Below, in pieces: positions 6,051 to 13,263 of a stretch of DNA of 13,263 bases (the first letter of the stretch is position 1; each line of letters begins with the position of its first letter). The position numbers and the translations under genes are program-made. The notes under the pieces are model-generated. The model was not told the DNA's origin, searched no databases, and saw only the letters and a program-made list of their open reading frames with translations. Source of the stretch: an uncultured Lachnobacterium sp. (GTDB lineage Bacteria; Bacillota; Clostridia; Lachnospirales; Lachnospiraceae); contig URQG01000025.1 in assembly GCA_900549895.1 (NCBI GenBank), positions 1-13,263 on the forward strand, written 5' to 3'.

Positions 6051-6956
6051 TTGATTGAGGTTAATAATCTGATAAAGAATTTCGGAAGTTTTCGTGCACT
6101 AAATGGTGTCAATATGCATGTCGGCACGGGAGATATCTATGGGCTTGTCGGACCGAACGGTGCAGGAAAGTCGACAATGATCCGCCATCTGACCGGTGTG
6201 TACCGTCAGGATGCCGGAGAAATCTATATTGCCGGGGAACCGGTTTATGAGAATCGAAAAGTGAAAGAAATGATTGCATACATACCGGATGAATTGTTTT
6301 ATTTTTTACAGGCGGATACGCTTGAGATGATGCATTACTATAAAGGCATCTATCCGGCTTTTGACGAGAAGATGTTTTATCGGATGCAGGAGTTCTTCCC
6401 GGCCATCGATATCAAACGAAATATACGCAGACTGTCCAAAGGTATGCAAAAGCAGGTGGCATTCTGGCTTACGATGTGTTGCAGACCGAAACTTATGATA
6501 CTGGATGAGCCGGTCGATGGGCTTGATCCGGTTATGCGGAGGCAAATCTGGAGCATTATGATGTCGGAGGTGCAGGAGAATAAGATGACGGTTCTTGTAT
6601 CCTCGCACAATTTAAGAGAGCTTGAGGATGTGTGTGATCATGTTGGAATCATGTATCAGGGAAAAGTTATCATCGAGCATTCTTTAAGTGAACTGCAGGG
6701 CAATATCTGTAAAATCCAGATTGCATGCCAGTCCGGTATGCCGAAGCTTCCGGAACAGTTTGATGTTCTTCACATGTCCAATATCGGAAGAGTGTATACC
6801 ATGATCGTGCGGGGCAATCCCAAGGCGGCAGCGGAGGCGATCAGTACAGAAGGAGATCATCTTACCATCGTGGATATCCTTCCTCTGACCCTGGAAGAAA
6901 TCTTTGTATATGAGATGGGAGGCTTAGACTATGAAGTCAAAGACATCCTTTTTTAA
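6051..6956 (+). CDS. ABC transporter ATP-binding protein (YtrB-like)
   Basis: A 301-residue ATPase that would energise the permease encoded next. Walker A is GPNGAGKST (34-42), the signature LSKGM (128-132), Walker B LMILDEP (148-154) and the switch histidine H186 in VSSHNL. In the Q-loop region the sequence is AYIPDE (76-81), with Asp at the place usually held by Gln; from memory this is seen in YtrB-like ATPases, so it probably does not mean loss of activity. The start is TTG at 6051, after AGGAG with a 9-base spacer. The 3' end overlaps the permease start by 26 bases, which implies coupled translation. The C-terminal part (about 215-301) is an accessory domain of the exporter-type subfamily. 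Substrate unknown. Confidence 0.95.
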   Translation: MIEVNNLIKNFGSFRALNGVNMHVGTGDIYGLVGPNGAGKSTMIRHLTGVYRQDAGEIYIAGEPVYENRKVKEMIAYIPDELFYFLQADTLEMMHYYKGIYPAFDEKMFYRMQEFFPAIDIKRNIRRLSKGMQKQVAFWLTMCCRPKLMILDEPVDGLDPVMRRQIWSIMMSEVQENKMTVLVSSHNLRELEDVCDHVGIMYQGKVIIEHSLSELQGNICKIQIACQSGMPKLPEQFDVLHMSNIGRVYTMIVRGNPKAAAEAISTEGDHLTIVDILPLTLEEIFVYEMGGLDYEVKDILF

Positions 6957-8826
6957 TAAAGCAATCTATAAGAAGAATATGACGCTTTACTGGCCGATCT
7001 GGGTATGCTATCTGATCTATGGGATGGCAAAACTCGGTGGAAGTCTGTGGTCAGGTCTGCAGCAGACGACGAAGATTACGGAAGAACGCAAACTGGTTGT
7101 AATCGTCAATAGTTTATCCATGAGGGTGGATATCTGGGTGATTGCTGCGGTGGTGATGGTGACCGGTATGGCAATGTTTAGTTATCTGTTTTCGTCTAAG
7201 AGTGCAAATATGATTCATGCGCTTCCGGTTACGAGAAAGGAATTGTTTTTTACCAATGTGATCAGTGGCCTGAGTGTTTTATGGATCCCGCAGATTGTGA
7301 CATTTGTGCTGTCGGTACTCGTGTGTCTGGCGAATGGAATTGCTTTGGTCCAATATCTTGGAATATGGCTTCTTTCGGTAATGGGAATCTCATTTTTCCT
7401 ATTCTCAACGGTTGTGTTTTGTGCGATGCTTACGGGACAGTTATTCGCGCTTCCGGTGTACTTTTTCGGACTGAATTTTCTGTCTGTCGGAGCCTTGTTT
7501 GGGGTAAAAAGTGTCGTTACATTTCTTGGCTATGGTCTGGGCTTAAGTTCATTCCCGGAGGTTATATTGCTTCGCATATTGTCGCCCATTAACTATCTGT
7601 TAAATAATGTGCGCTTCCGCACGTCGAGTTATCTGAATCAGCTGGGGGATGAAGTGATCACCGGTGTGACCTATCGCGGCGGAAAGGTCGTGGCCGGTTA
7701 TGCGATTGCTGCAATCGCAATCTATGTCATCGCTTATTATGCATATAAGCAGCGAGAGATAGAGAGTGCGGGAGATTTGTTGACTTTCCGTTGGATCAAG
7801 CCGGTATTCCGCTGGGGTGTCGGAATCGGCGCAGCATATGCATGCGCAATCATTCTTGCGGATTTCTTTGGAAGTGTGCTAATCTGGATATCGACACCTT
7901 TCTTCTTCGTGATCGTTCTGGTTCTGAGCGTGATCGCATTTCTTGTTGCGGATATGTTTGTACAGAAAACGTTCCGTGTTGTGAAAAAGAAACGGGTCAA
8001 AGAGTTCGGATTGTTTCTTGCTTTTGTGGTTGTCAGTTTCGGAGGTTTCTATGCTGTGGCATATGGCCTTCAGAATAAGATTCCGGATAAAAAGAATGTG
8101 GAATATGCTTATCTGGAGATGAATTATCCGGTTGAATTTAATGGGAATGAGGTGCAGAAGGCGATTGATATGCAAAAGGATATTTTAGCCCATGCAACGG
8201 AATTTCAAAAAAATCTAAAGGACTCTTCCTCAACCATTTCGGTTACTTATGTGCTAAAAGACGGTAAGCGACTTTCCCGTTCATACCGGGTGCCGGTATC
8301 TGCGGACAGCGGACATGGCCGGAAACTCGCACAGCTTCAGTATGGTTATGAAACGAATCCGAAAAGTTTTCTGACCTATCTGTTTGGATCTGATTATAAG
8401 AAACTTACACAGTTTCATGTTTCACAGTTTGAATATTATGATGAAACCAATAATTACATGAGCAAAACAGTGAAAGCGGATGTGGCATACAGGCTGTATC
8501 AGGCAATCCGGAAAGATGCTGAGGCAGGGGTGCTTCAGAAGTACAATATGGTTGACTTCGCAAATATGGAGGAGGAACCGGAATATGATACGGCTGGGCT
8601 GAATCTCAGTTTTCTGCATGAGTCTAAGAACTGGCAGGATGTTTATCAGCGTGCCAGCGGCGAGCTGCGTTCGACGGAGTATGATACGGGAGATACCATG
8701 CGTGAGGGATATGCCTATATCACGTTTGGGCGTGACTGTAAGAATATTCTAAAAACACTTACCCATGAGGGACTGATCGATTCGGTGGATCAGAATATTT
8801 TCTTTACAAACGGGCTGGATAAATGA
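6931..8826 (+). CDS. ABC transporter permease with large extracytoplasmic C-terminal domain
   Basis: A 631-residue membrane protein and the partner of the preceding ATPase. About nine hydrophobic segments are visible, near residues 19-38, 69-88, 108-136, 142-164, 166-190, 254-272, 294-315, 319-342 and 358-380. Typical exporter-permease elements are MIHALPVTRKELFFTNVISG (94-113) and YKQREIESAGDLLTF (272-286). After the last helix comes a soluble domain (about 385-631) rich in Tyr, Asp and Lys. With an odd number of helices and a cytoplasmic N-terminus, this domain should lie outside the cell. It may be the DUF6449-type domain found in similar clostridial permeases, but I could not check that. 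The ATG follows GGGAGG by 8 bases. One long permease replaces the two shorter ones of the B. subtilis ytr operon. Substrate unknown; export or cell-envelope stress defence is a guess. Confidence 0.88.
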   Translation: MKSKTSFFNKAIYKKNMTLYWPIWVCYLIYGMAKLGGSLWSGLQQTTKITEERKLVVIVNSLSMRVDIWVIAAVVMVTGMAMFSYLFSSKSANMIHALPVTRKELFFTNVISGLSVLWIPQIVTFVLSVLVCLANGIALVQYLGIWLLSVMGISFFLFSTVVFCAMLTGQLFALPVYFFGLNFLSVGALFGVKSVVTFLGYGLGLSSFPEVILLRILSPINYLLNNVRFRTSSYLNQLGDEVITGVTYRGGKVVAGYAIAAIAIYVIAYYAYKQREIESAGDLLTFRWIKPVFRWGVGIGAAYACAIILADFFGSVLIWISTPFFFVIVLVLSVIAFLVADMFVQKTFRVVKKKRVKEFGLFLAFVVVSFGGFYAVAYGLQNKIPDKKNVEYAYLEMNYPVEFNGNEVQKAIDMQKDILAHATEFQKNLKDSSSTISVTYVLKDGKRLSRSYRVPVSADSGHGRKLAQLQYGYETNPKSFLTYLFGSDYKKLTQFHVSQFEYYDETNNYMSKTVKADVAYRLYQAIRKDAEAGVLQKYNMVDFANMEEEPEYDTAGLNLSFLHESKNWQDVYQRASGELRSTEYDTGDTMREGYAYITFGRDCKNILKTLTHEGLIDSVDQNIFFTNGLDK

Positions 8827-8857
8827 GTGGGACTTTACAAGTGCCACGGGTTATTGT

Positions 8858-8890
8858 AAAATCAAGCGGGTAAGACCTGCTTGATTTTTT
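8858..8890 (+). terminator. Intrinsic terminator after the ABC transporter operon
   Basis: The stem is 14 bp (8858-8871 pairing with 8875-8888, with one G-U pair) and the loop is AAG. The 3' arm merges into a T-rich run (TTTTTTGTTTT from 8885). It lies 31 bases after the permease stop and separates the transporter unit from der. The left arm also starts with AAAA, so it could work on the minus strand too. Confidence 0.93.
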
Positions 8891-8940
8891 GTTTTCATGG
8901 TAGGAAATCAGAATCGCAGGGAGATATGGTATTGCAGTAT

Positions 8941-8970
8941 TTGTATATGAGAAAAACGAATTTTGATTAT
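8941..8970 (+). promoter_or_regulatory. Possible promoter for the der operon
   Basis: A promoter is expected between the terminator and der. The best pair I see is TTGTAT (8941-8946) and GATTAT (8965-8970) with an 18-base spacer; both boxes are mediocre. TATAGC at 8968-8973 is an alternative -10 without a good -35. The location is fairly sure, the exact boxes are not. Confidence 0.3.
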
Positions 8971-8996
8971 AGCGTAATGAAGAAATGAGGTAGAAT

Positions 8997-10319
8997 ATGA
9001 GTAAACCGGTTGTGGCGATTGTCGGACGTCCGAATGTGGGAAAATCAACGCTTTTTAACACACTGGCAGGAGAGCGTATCTCGATTGTCAAGGATACACC
9101 GGGTGTTACAAGAGACCGTATTTATGCGGATGTAACCTGGTTAAATTATAATTTTACATTGATCGATACCGGAGGAATCGAGCCGGACAGTGGCGATGTT
9201 ATTTTATCGCAGATGCGTGAACAGGCAGAGATCGCGATCGCGACAGCGGATGTCATCATGTTTATCACAGATGTGCGTCAGGGACTTCAGGATGCGGATT
9301 CGAAGGTGGCGGATATGCTTCGCCGGTCAAAGAAGCCGGTCGTACTTGTTGTAAACAAGGTGGACAGTTTCGAGAAGTTTATGCCGGATGTATATGAATT
9401 TTATAATCTCGGAATCGGAGAGCCGTATCCGGTATCTGCTTCGTCTATGCTTGGACTTGGTGACATGCTTGATGAAGTGGTTAAGTATTTTCCGGATTCC
9501 GCAATGGAACAGCCTGAGGATGAGAGACCGAAGGTGGCAATCATCGGTAAGCCAAACGTAGGTAAGTCTTCGCTGATCAACAAGCTTGCACAGGAAGACC
9601 GCGTCATCGTATCGGATATTGCGGGAACGACAAGAGATGCGATCGACACAGATATCCGTTACAATGGGAAGGATTACGTATTTATTGATACGGCGGGACT
9701 CAGAAGAAAGAATAAGATCAAGGAAGAAATCGAACGGTACAGTATTATCCGTGCCGTTACCGCAGTGGAGCGTGCGGATGTCGTTATCATCGTGATCGAT
9801 GCCATCGAGGGAGTGACGGAGCAGGATGCGAAGATTGCGGGTATCGCACATGATCGTGGTAAGGGAATTATTATCGCGGTCAACAAGTGGGATGCAATCG
9901 AGAAAGATAACAATACGGTCAAGAAGTATACGGAGAGAATCCGTCAGGTATTAAGCTTTATGCCGTATGCGGAGATCATCTTTATCTCGGCTAAGTCAGG
10001 ACAGCGATTAAACAAAGTATTTGAGATGATCGATGTGGTAATTGAGAATAACAGTATGCGTGTCGCTACCGGTGTCTTAAATGAAATCGTTGCGGAGGCC
10101 GTTGCGATGCAGCAGCCACCGACGGACAAAGGCAAGCGCCTTAAGATCTATTATGTGACGCAGGTTGCAGTCAAACCGCCAACTTTCGTAGTGTTTGTCA
10201 ACGATAAGAATCTGATGCATTTTTCGTATACGAGATATCTGGAGAACCGTATCCGTGATACGTTCGGATTCCGCGGAACGGCACTGAAATTTATTACGAG
10301 AGAGCGAAAGGAAGAGTAA
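8997..10319 (+). CDS. der: Ribosome biogenesis GTPase Der (EngA)
   Basis: Der is an essential double GTPase that binds the 50S ribosomal subunit and helps it mature. The 440 residues match the usual length. G domain 1 shows GRPNVGKS (10-17), DTPGVTRD (33-40), DTGG (57-60) and NKVD (120-123). G domain 2 shows GKPNVGKS (184-191), DIAGTTRD (207-214), DTAG (231-234), NKWD (296-299) and SAKSG (331-335). The remaining C-terminus (about 355-440) is the KH-like RNA-binding domain, ending in FGFRGTALKF. All nucleotide-binding motifs are intact. The ATG is 6 bases after GAGG. It is the first gene of a tight operon with plsY, which starts 1 base after its stop. Confidence 0.98.
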   Translation: MSKPVVAIVGRPNVGKSTLFNTLAGERISIVKDTPGVTRDRIYADVTWLNYNFTLIDTGGIEPDSGDVILSQMREQAEIAIATADVIMFITDVRQGLQDADSKVADMLRRSKKPVVLVVNKVDSFEKFMPDVYEFYNLGIGEPYPVSASSMLGLGDMLDEVVKYFPDSAMEQPEDERPKVAIIGKPNVGKSSLINKLAQEDRVIVSDIAGTTRDAIDTDIRYNGKDYVFIDTAGLRRKNKIKEEIERYSIIRAVTAVERADVVIIVIDAIEGVTEQDAKIAGIAHDRGKGIIIAVNKWDAIEKDNNTVKKYTERIRQVLSFMPYAEIIFISAKSGQRLNKVFEMIDVVIENNSMRVATGVLNEIVAEAVAMQQPPTDKGKRLKIYYVTQVAVKPPTFVVFVNDKNLMHFSYTRYLENRIRDTFGFRGTALKFITRERKEE

Positions 10320-10320
10320 G

Positions 10321-10968
10321 ATGATTATCGCAAGAATCGCATCATTGCTGATCGGCTATATATTCGGCTTGTTTCAGACGGCATATATATATGGAAAGTC
10401 CAAGGGAATTGATATCCGAAAGGAAGGAAGCGGTAACGCGGGGACAACGAATTCGCTTCGGGTTCTGGGCTGGAAGGCCGGCGCGGTCACATTTCTTGGA
10501 GACTTGTTTAAGGCAATCTTTGCCGTGTTATTGATAAAACTGATCTTTACGAACATATACGGAGATGCAACGAAGGTGCTTGAACTTTATGCGGGGTTTG
10601 GAAGTGTTCTTGGACATAATTTTCCGTTTTACCTGCAGTTTAAAGGCGGCAAGGGAATCGCATGTACTTCCGGAGTCATCCTTGCGGTCTGCCCGCTTGC
10701 GGCTCCAATCTGTCTGATTTTATTTATTCTTGCAGTGGCAACCACAAGATATGTATCGTTAGGTTCCATCCTTGTTGTGATAAGTTATCTGATTCAGGCA
10801 ATTGTATTCGGACAGCTTGGATATCTGCACCTTGAGGGAACCGCGCTCGTAGAGTTTTATATTGTAAGTGCCTGCTTTACAGCGATGGCATTATGGAGAC
10901 ACAGACAGAATATTGTTCGGCTTTTAAACGGAACAGAGAACAAATTTGGAATGAAGAAGGAGAAGTAA
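10321..10968 (+). CDS. plsY: Acyl-phosphate:glycerol-3-phosphate acyltransferase PlsY
   Basis: PlsY is a membrane enzyme that moves an acyl group from acyl-phosphate to sn-glycerol 3-phosphate, giving lysophosphatidic acid, the first committed step of phospholipid synthesis in Gram-positive bacteria. The 215 residues have about five hydrophobic segments. The conserved loops are present: EGSGNAGTTNSLRVLGWKAG (35-54, motif 1, with Thr where Ala is commoner in SGNxGATN), LGHNFPFYLQFKGGKGIA (97-114, motif 2) and WRHRQNIVRLLNGTENKFG (192-210, motif 3). Its substrate is made by GpsA, encoded 1 base downstream, so the pair couples precursor supply with its use. Confidence 0.97.
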   Translation: MIIARIASLLIGYIFGLFQTAYIYGKSKGIDIRKEGSGNAGTTNSLRVLGWKAGAVTFLGDLFKAIFAVLLIKLIFTNIYGDATKVLELYAGFGSVLGHNFPFYLQFKGGKGIACTSGVILAVCPLAAPICLILFILAVATTRYVSLGSILVVISYLIQAIVFGQLGYLHLEGTALVEFYIVSACFTAMALWRHRQNIVRLLNGTENKFGMKKEK

Positions 10969-10969
10969 G

Positions 10970-11983
10970 ATGGCAAAAGTTACAGTAGTAGGTGCAGGAA
11001 GCTGGGGAATTGCTCTTGCCAAATTGCTACATACGAACGGACATGAGGTTACGGTGTGGTCGATCGTAGAATCGGAGATTGCAATGCTTCGTGAAAAGCA
11101 TGAGCATGTAGATAAGCTTCCGGGTGTTAAACTTCCGGAAGATATGGAGTTTACAACAGATCTGGGTGCATCCATCCAGGGACGTGATGTACTGGTCCTT
11201 GCGGTGCCGTCTGTATTTACCAGAAGTACGGCAAAGAACATGGCACCCTATGTATCGGACGGGCAGCTGATCGTGTGTGTGGCGAAAGGAATTGAGGAAG
11301 ATACACTTATGACGATCTCGGATGTGGTGGAACAGGAAATCCCGTGTGCGGATGTGACGGTCATGTGCGGACCTTCCCATGCGGAAGAGGTGGGAATCGG
11401 ACTCCCGACTACGGTTGTTGCAGGAGCCAGAACAAAAGCATCTGCGGAGCGTGTGCAGGATCTGTTTATGAATGATGTATTTCGTGTGTATACAAGTCCG
11501 GATATGCTTGGAATGGAACTTGGCGGCTCACTTAAGAATGTGATCGCACTGGCTGCCGGTATGGCGGATGGACTTGGTTACGGTGATAATACCAAAGCGG
11601 CACTGATTACACGGGGAATCGCGGAAATATCAAGACTTGCCGTTGCAATGGGTGCAAAGCAGGCAACCTTGAACGGACTGACCGGAATCGGCGATCTGAT
11701 CGTAACATGCGAGAGTAAGCATAGCCGCAATCGCAAAGCAGGAATGCTGATCGGACAGGGATATACGATGCAGCAGGCGATGGACGAGGTTAAAATGGTT
11801 GTCGAAGGCGTGTACTCTGCAAAGGCAGCACTCGCATTGGCAAAGGAACATAACGTTGAGCTGCCGATCATCGAAGAAGTCAACGAAGTACTTTTTGCAG
11901 ACAAACCGGCAAAGGAAGCAGTCAAGGATCTTATGATCCGTGAGAAGCGTCCGGAGCATACGCAGTTAGAATGGGAGTCATAA
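10970..11983 (+). CDS. gpsA: NAD(P)+-dependent glycerol-3-phosphate dehydrogenase
   Basis: GpsA reduces dihydroxyacetone phosphate to sn-glycerol 3-phosphate for lipid synthesis, in the cytoplasm. The 337 residues are of family length. The N-terminal Rossmann motif is VVGAGSWGIALAKLL (6-20). The catalytic-region residues are in AKGIE (105-109, K106), MCGPSHAEE (132-140) and GGSLKNVIALAAGMADGLGYG (185-205, catalytic K189). The helical C-terminal domain carries NGLTGIGDLIVTC (235-247) and the substrate-binding SRNRKAG (252-258). Everything expected is intact. It starts 1 base after the plsY stop and ends 3 bases before dut. Confidence 0.98.
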   Translation: MAKVTVVGAGSWGIALAKLLHTNGHEVTVWSIVESEIAMLREKHEHVDKLPGVKLPEDMEFTTDLGASIQGRDVLVLAVPSVFTRSTAKNMAPYVSDGQLIVCVAKGIEEDTLMTISDVVEQEIPCADVTVMCGPSHAEEVGIGLPTTVVAGARTKASAERVQDLFMNDVFRVYTSPDMLGMELGGSLKNVIALAAGMADGLGYGDNTKAALITRGIAEISRLAVAMGAKQATLNGLTGIGDLIVTCESKHSRNRKAGMLIGQGYTMQQAMDEVKMVVEGVYSAKAALALAKEHNVELPIIEEVNEVLFADKPAKEAVKDLMIREKRPEHTQLEWES

Positions 11984-11986
11984 ACG

Positions 11987-12421
11987 ATGGAGAAGATCAG
12001 AATCAAGTATTTTACAGATAAAATAGAAAAACTGGATTATATTGACGGTAAATCGGACTGGATCGATGTGCGTGCTTCGGAGGAAGTGACACTTCATGCA
12101 GGTGATTTCGCGTTGATCCCACTGGGAATCGCTATGGAACTTCCGAAGGGATATGAGGCACATCTTGTTCCGAGAAGTTCTACATTCAAGACATGGGGGC
12201 TGATTCAGACGAACAGCATCGGAATCGTAGACAATACATATTGTGGTGACAATGACATGTGGCGCATGCCTGTCTATGCAACAAGAGATACGGTCATTCA
12301 TGTCAATGACCGTGTCGCACAGTTCCGTATTATGGAAAATCAGCCGAAGATACGGTTTGAAGAGGTGGAACACCTTGACAACTCTGACAGAGGCGGCTTC
12401 GGAAGCACCGGAAAAGCATAA
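11987..12421 (+). CDS. dut: Trimeric dUTP diphosphatase (dUTPase)
   Basis: This enzyme hydrolyses dUTP to dUMP and diphosphate, keeping uracil out of DNA and feeding thymidylate synthesis. The 144-residue protein has all five trimeric-dUTPase motifs: I in WIDVRASEEVTL (25-36, metal-side D27), II PRSST (62-66), III GIVDNTY (79-85, catalytic D82), IV RVAQFRI (109-115) and V RGGFGSTG (135-142). The YCGDND after motif III and the DWIDVRA start recall the Bacillus YncF/YosS type, which is also carried by phages. Here it sits 3 bases after gpsA and shares its operon and terminator, so it looks like a settled host gene. An activity on other deoxynucleotides cannot be excluded. Confidence 0.95.
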   Translation: MEKIRIKYFTDKIEKLDYIDGKSDWIDVRASEEVTLHAGDFALIPLGIAMELPKGYEAHLVPRSSTFKTWGLIQTNSIGIVDNTYCGDNDMWRMPVYATRDTVIHVNDRVAQFRIMENQPKIRFEEVEHLDNSDRGGFGSTGKA

Positions 12422-12435
12422 TTTTAGCACGATTG

Positions 12436-12470
12436 AAAACACTGGCTTGCAGTACGTGGGCCGGTGTTTT
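12436..12470 (+). terminator. Intrinsic terminator after dut
   Basis: AAAACACTGGC (12436-12446) pairs with GCCGGTGTTTT (12460-12470): an 11-bp stem with one T-G pair and a 13-base loop. The U-tract is short (TTTT, then ATAATATTT). It lies 14 bases after the dut stop. The long loop and interrupted T-run make it weaker than the terminator at 8858. Confidence 0.75.
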
Positions 12471-12475
12471 ATAAT
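12447..12475 (+). promoter_or_regulatory. Promoter for the phosphoribosyltransferase-like gene, embedded in the terminator
   Basis: TTGCAG (12447-12452) in the hairpin loop and a perfect TATAAT (12470-12475) are exactly 17 bases apart. Transcription should start near 12482, giving a leader of about 22 bases that holds only the AGGAGG ribosome site (12491-12496). Confidence 0.7.
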
Positions 12476-12504
12476 ATTTATATATGTGACAGGAGGTATA
12501 TACT

Positions 12505-13146
12505 ATGGAAAATCGTATGGTGAAATTTTATTCAAAAGAGAGCAATCTTCTTGCAATGCATGCTATTCCGGGGCATTTTGCAACAAGTCATTCCCATATT
12601 AATTATTATGTGGATGTAACCAGTTTGAAAACGCGTGCGGGAGAGGCAAAAGAGGCGGCCAAGGTACTATATTCACGTATGCCGAGAGCGGAGTATGTTG
12701 ATACGATCGTTTGTATGGACGGCACGGAAGTAGTAGGTGCTTTCCTGAGTCAGGAAATCGAAAACGGCGGAGTTCTCTCTACGAACCGCCACGAGACAAT
12801 CTATGTGGTAACACCGGAGTTTAACAGTAACAATCAGATGCTTTTCAGAGATAATAATAAGGGGGCAATCGCCGGAAAGCATGTGATCCTTCTTCTTGCA
12901 ACGACAACGACCGGTGAGACGATCCGTCGAAGTCTTGAGTGCATTCGGTATTACGGCGGAACCGTGGAAGGTGTTGCTTCTTTATTCAGTACCGTTAAGT
13001 CTGTGGATGGTGTGGAAGTGGAAGCGTTGTTTGACAAAGAAGACATTACCGGGTATGAAGCATACAGTGCACAGGATTGCCCATTCTGTAAGAAAGGACA
13101 GAAAATCGAGGCGATGGTCAATGGTTTCGGTTATTCGAAATTATAG
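12505..13146 (+). CDS. Orotate phosphoribosyltransferase-like protein with degenerate PRPP loop
   Basis: A 213-residue soluble protein resembling type I phosphoribosyltransferases of the PyrE group. It shows SHINYYVDVTSLKTR (30-44), an OPRT-like YVDTIVCMDGTEVVGAFL (64-81), and a PRPP-loop-like HVILLLATTTTGETI (126-140) followed by ECIRYYGGTVEGVASLFS (145-162). In active enzymes two acidic residues precede the loop (DDxxTTG); here those places are L131 and A132, so normal PRPP chemistry is doubtful. The C-terminus carries CPFC (192-195) and ends in VNGFGYSKL. From memory, similar proteins annotated as orotate phosphoribosyltransferase are common in Lachnospiraceae. There are no pyrimidine genes beside it. 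The ATG has an ideal AGGAGG 8 bases upstream and its own promoter, suggesting strong expression. Fold call good, function unknown. Confidence 0.8.
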   Translation: MENRMVKFYSKESNLLAMHAIPGHFATSHSHINYYVDVTSLKTRAGEAKEAAKVLYSRMPRAEYVDTIVCMDGTEVVGAFLSQEIENGGVLSTNRHETIYVVTPEFNSNNQMLFRDNNKGAIAGKHVILLLATTTTGETIRRSLECIRYYGGTVEGVASLFSTVKSVDGVEVEALFDKEDITGYEAYSAQDCPFCKKGQKIEAMVNGFGYSKL

Positions 13147-13263
13147 GCATTTTAACGAAGAGAACAGGTGATGCAGATGGGGTTCGTCAAAGTGACAAGA
13201 AGTTGCAAAAAATATTTGGCGGTTTGACGGTGGTAATTTAAGCCAGCCTTATGTATTATACTT
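13147..13263. other. Non-coding end of window
   Basis: I see no supportable gene here. There is no strong terminator after the preceding gene. The last bases (TATTATACTT, 13254-13263) look like a -10 region, and TTGACG occurs at 13224, but the spacing between them (24 bases or more) is too long, so a promoter for a gene beyond the window is only a possibility. Confidence 0.4.

Noticed and set aside
13171..13227. 18-codon ATG frame after the phosphoribosyltransferase-like gene
   Set aside because: It is very short with only a weak AGG upstream and nothing recognisable in it.

Overview
The window looks like chromosomal housekeeping DNA from a Gram-positive Clostridia member, most plausibly a Lachnospiraceae relative of Roseburia, Agathobacter or Butyrivibrio. 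This rests on the Firmicute-type gene order rbgA-rnhB-ylqG-ylqH-yraN, the der-plsY-gpsA block, strong AGGAGG-type ribosome binding sites with some TTG starts, and moderate GC. The genus is inference. All genes are on the + strand. The first 55 bases are not biological: they are an untrimmed Illumina Nextera P7/index/transposon-end adapter, so the genomic sequence starts at about 56.

Region 1 (56-5546) is a tightly packed gene row. It holds the last codons of the ribosome-assembly GTPase gene rbgA, then rnhB (RNase HII), a FliK-like protein with a C-terminal hook-length-control domain, a small FlhB-C-terminal-like protein (YlqH), yraN (a nuclease-fold protein), pgeF (peptidoglycan editing factor) and an M42-type metallo-aminopeptidase. 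I see no convincing terminator inside it. The peptidase has a possible promoter of its own in the 129-base gap before it. The FliK-like/FlhB-like pair, outside any flagellar context and without the FlhB self-cleavage motif, is the least understood part of the window.

Region 2 (5547-8890) is a self-contained transporter unit: a YtrA-type GntR repressor, an ABC ATPase and a large permease with an extracytoplasmic C-terminal domain. A promoter with overlapping palindromes precedes it and a near-perfect 14-bp intrinsic terminator ends it. The regulator and the ATPase both start with TTG.

Region 3 (8891-12475) is the der-plsY-gpsA-dut operon: a ribosome-assembly GTPase, two steps of phospholipid precursor metabolism (making sn-glycerol 3-phosphate and acylating it) and dUTPase. 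It ends in a hairpin terminator.

Region 4 (12447-13263) is an orotate-phosphoribosyltransferase-like gene with a degenerate PRPP loop and a C-terminal CxxC. Its promoter (perfect TATAAT, 17-base spacer) sits within and just after the preceding terminator hairpin. The last 117 bases hold no gene that I can support. No tRNA, rRNA, CRISPR array, insertion sequence or prophage was seen.
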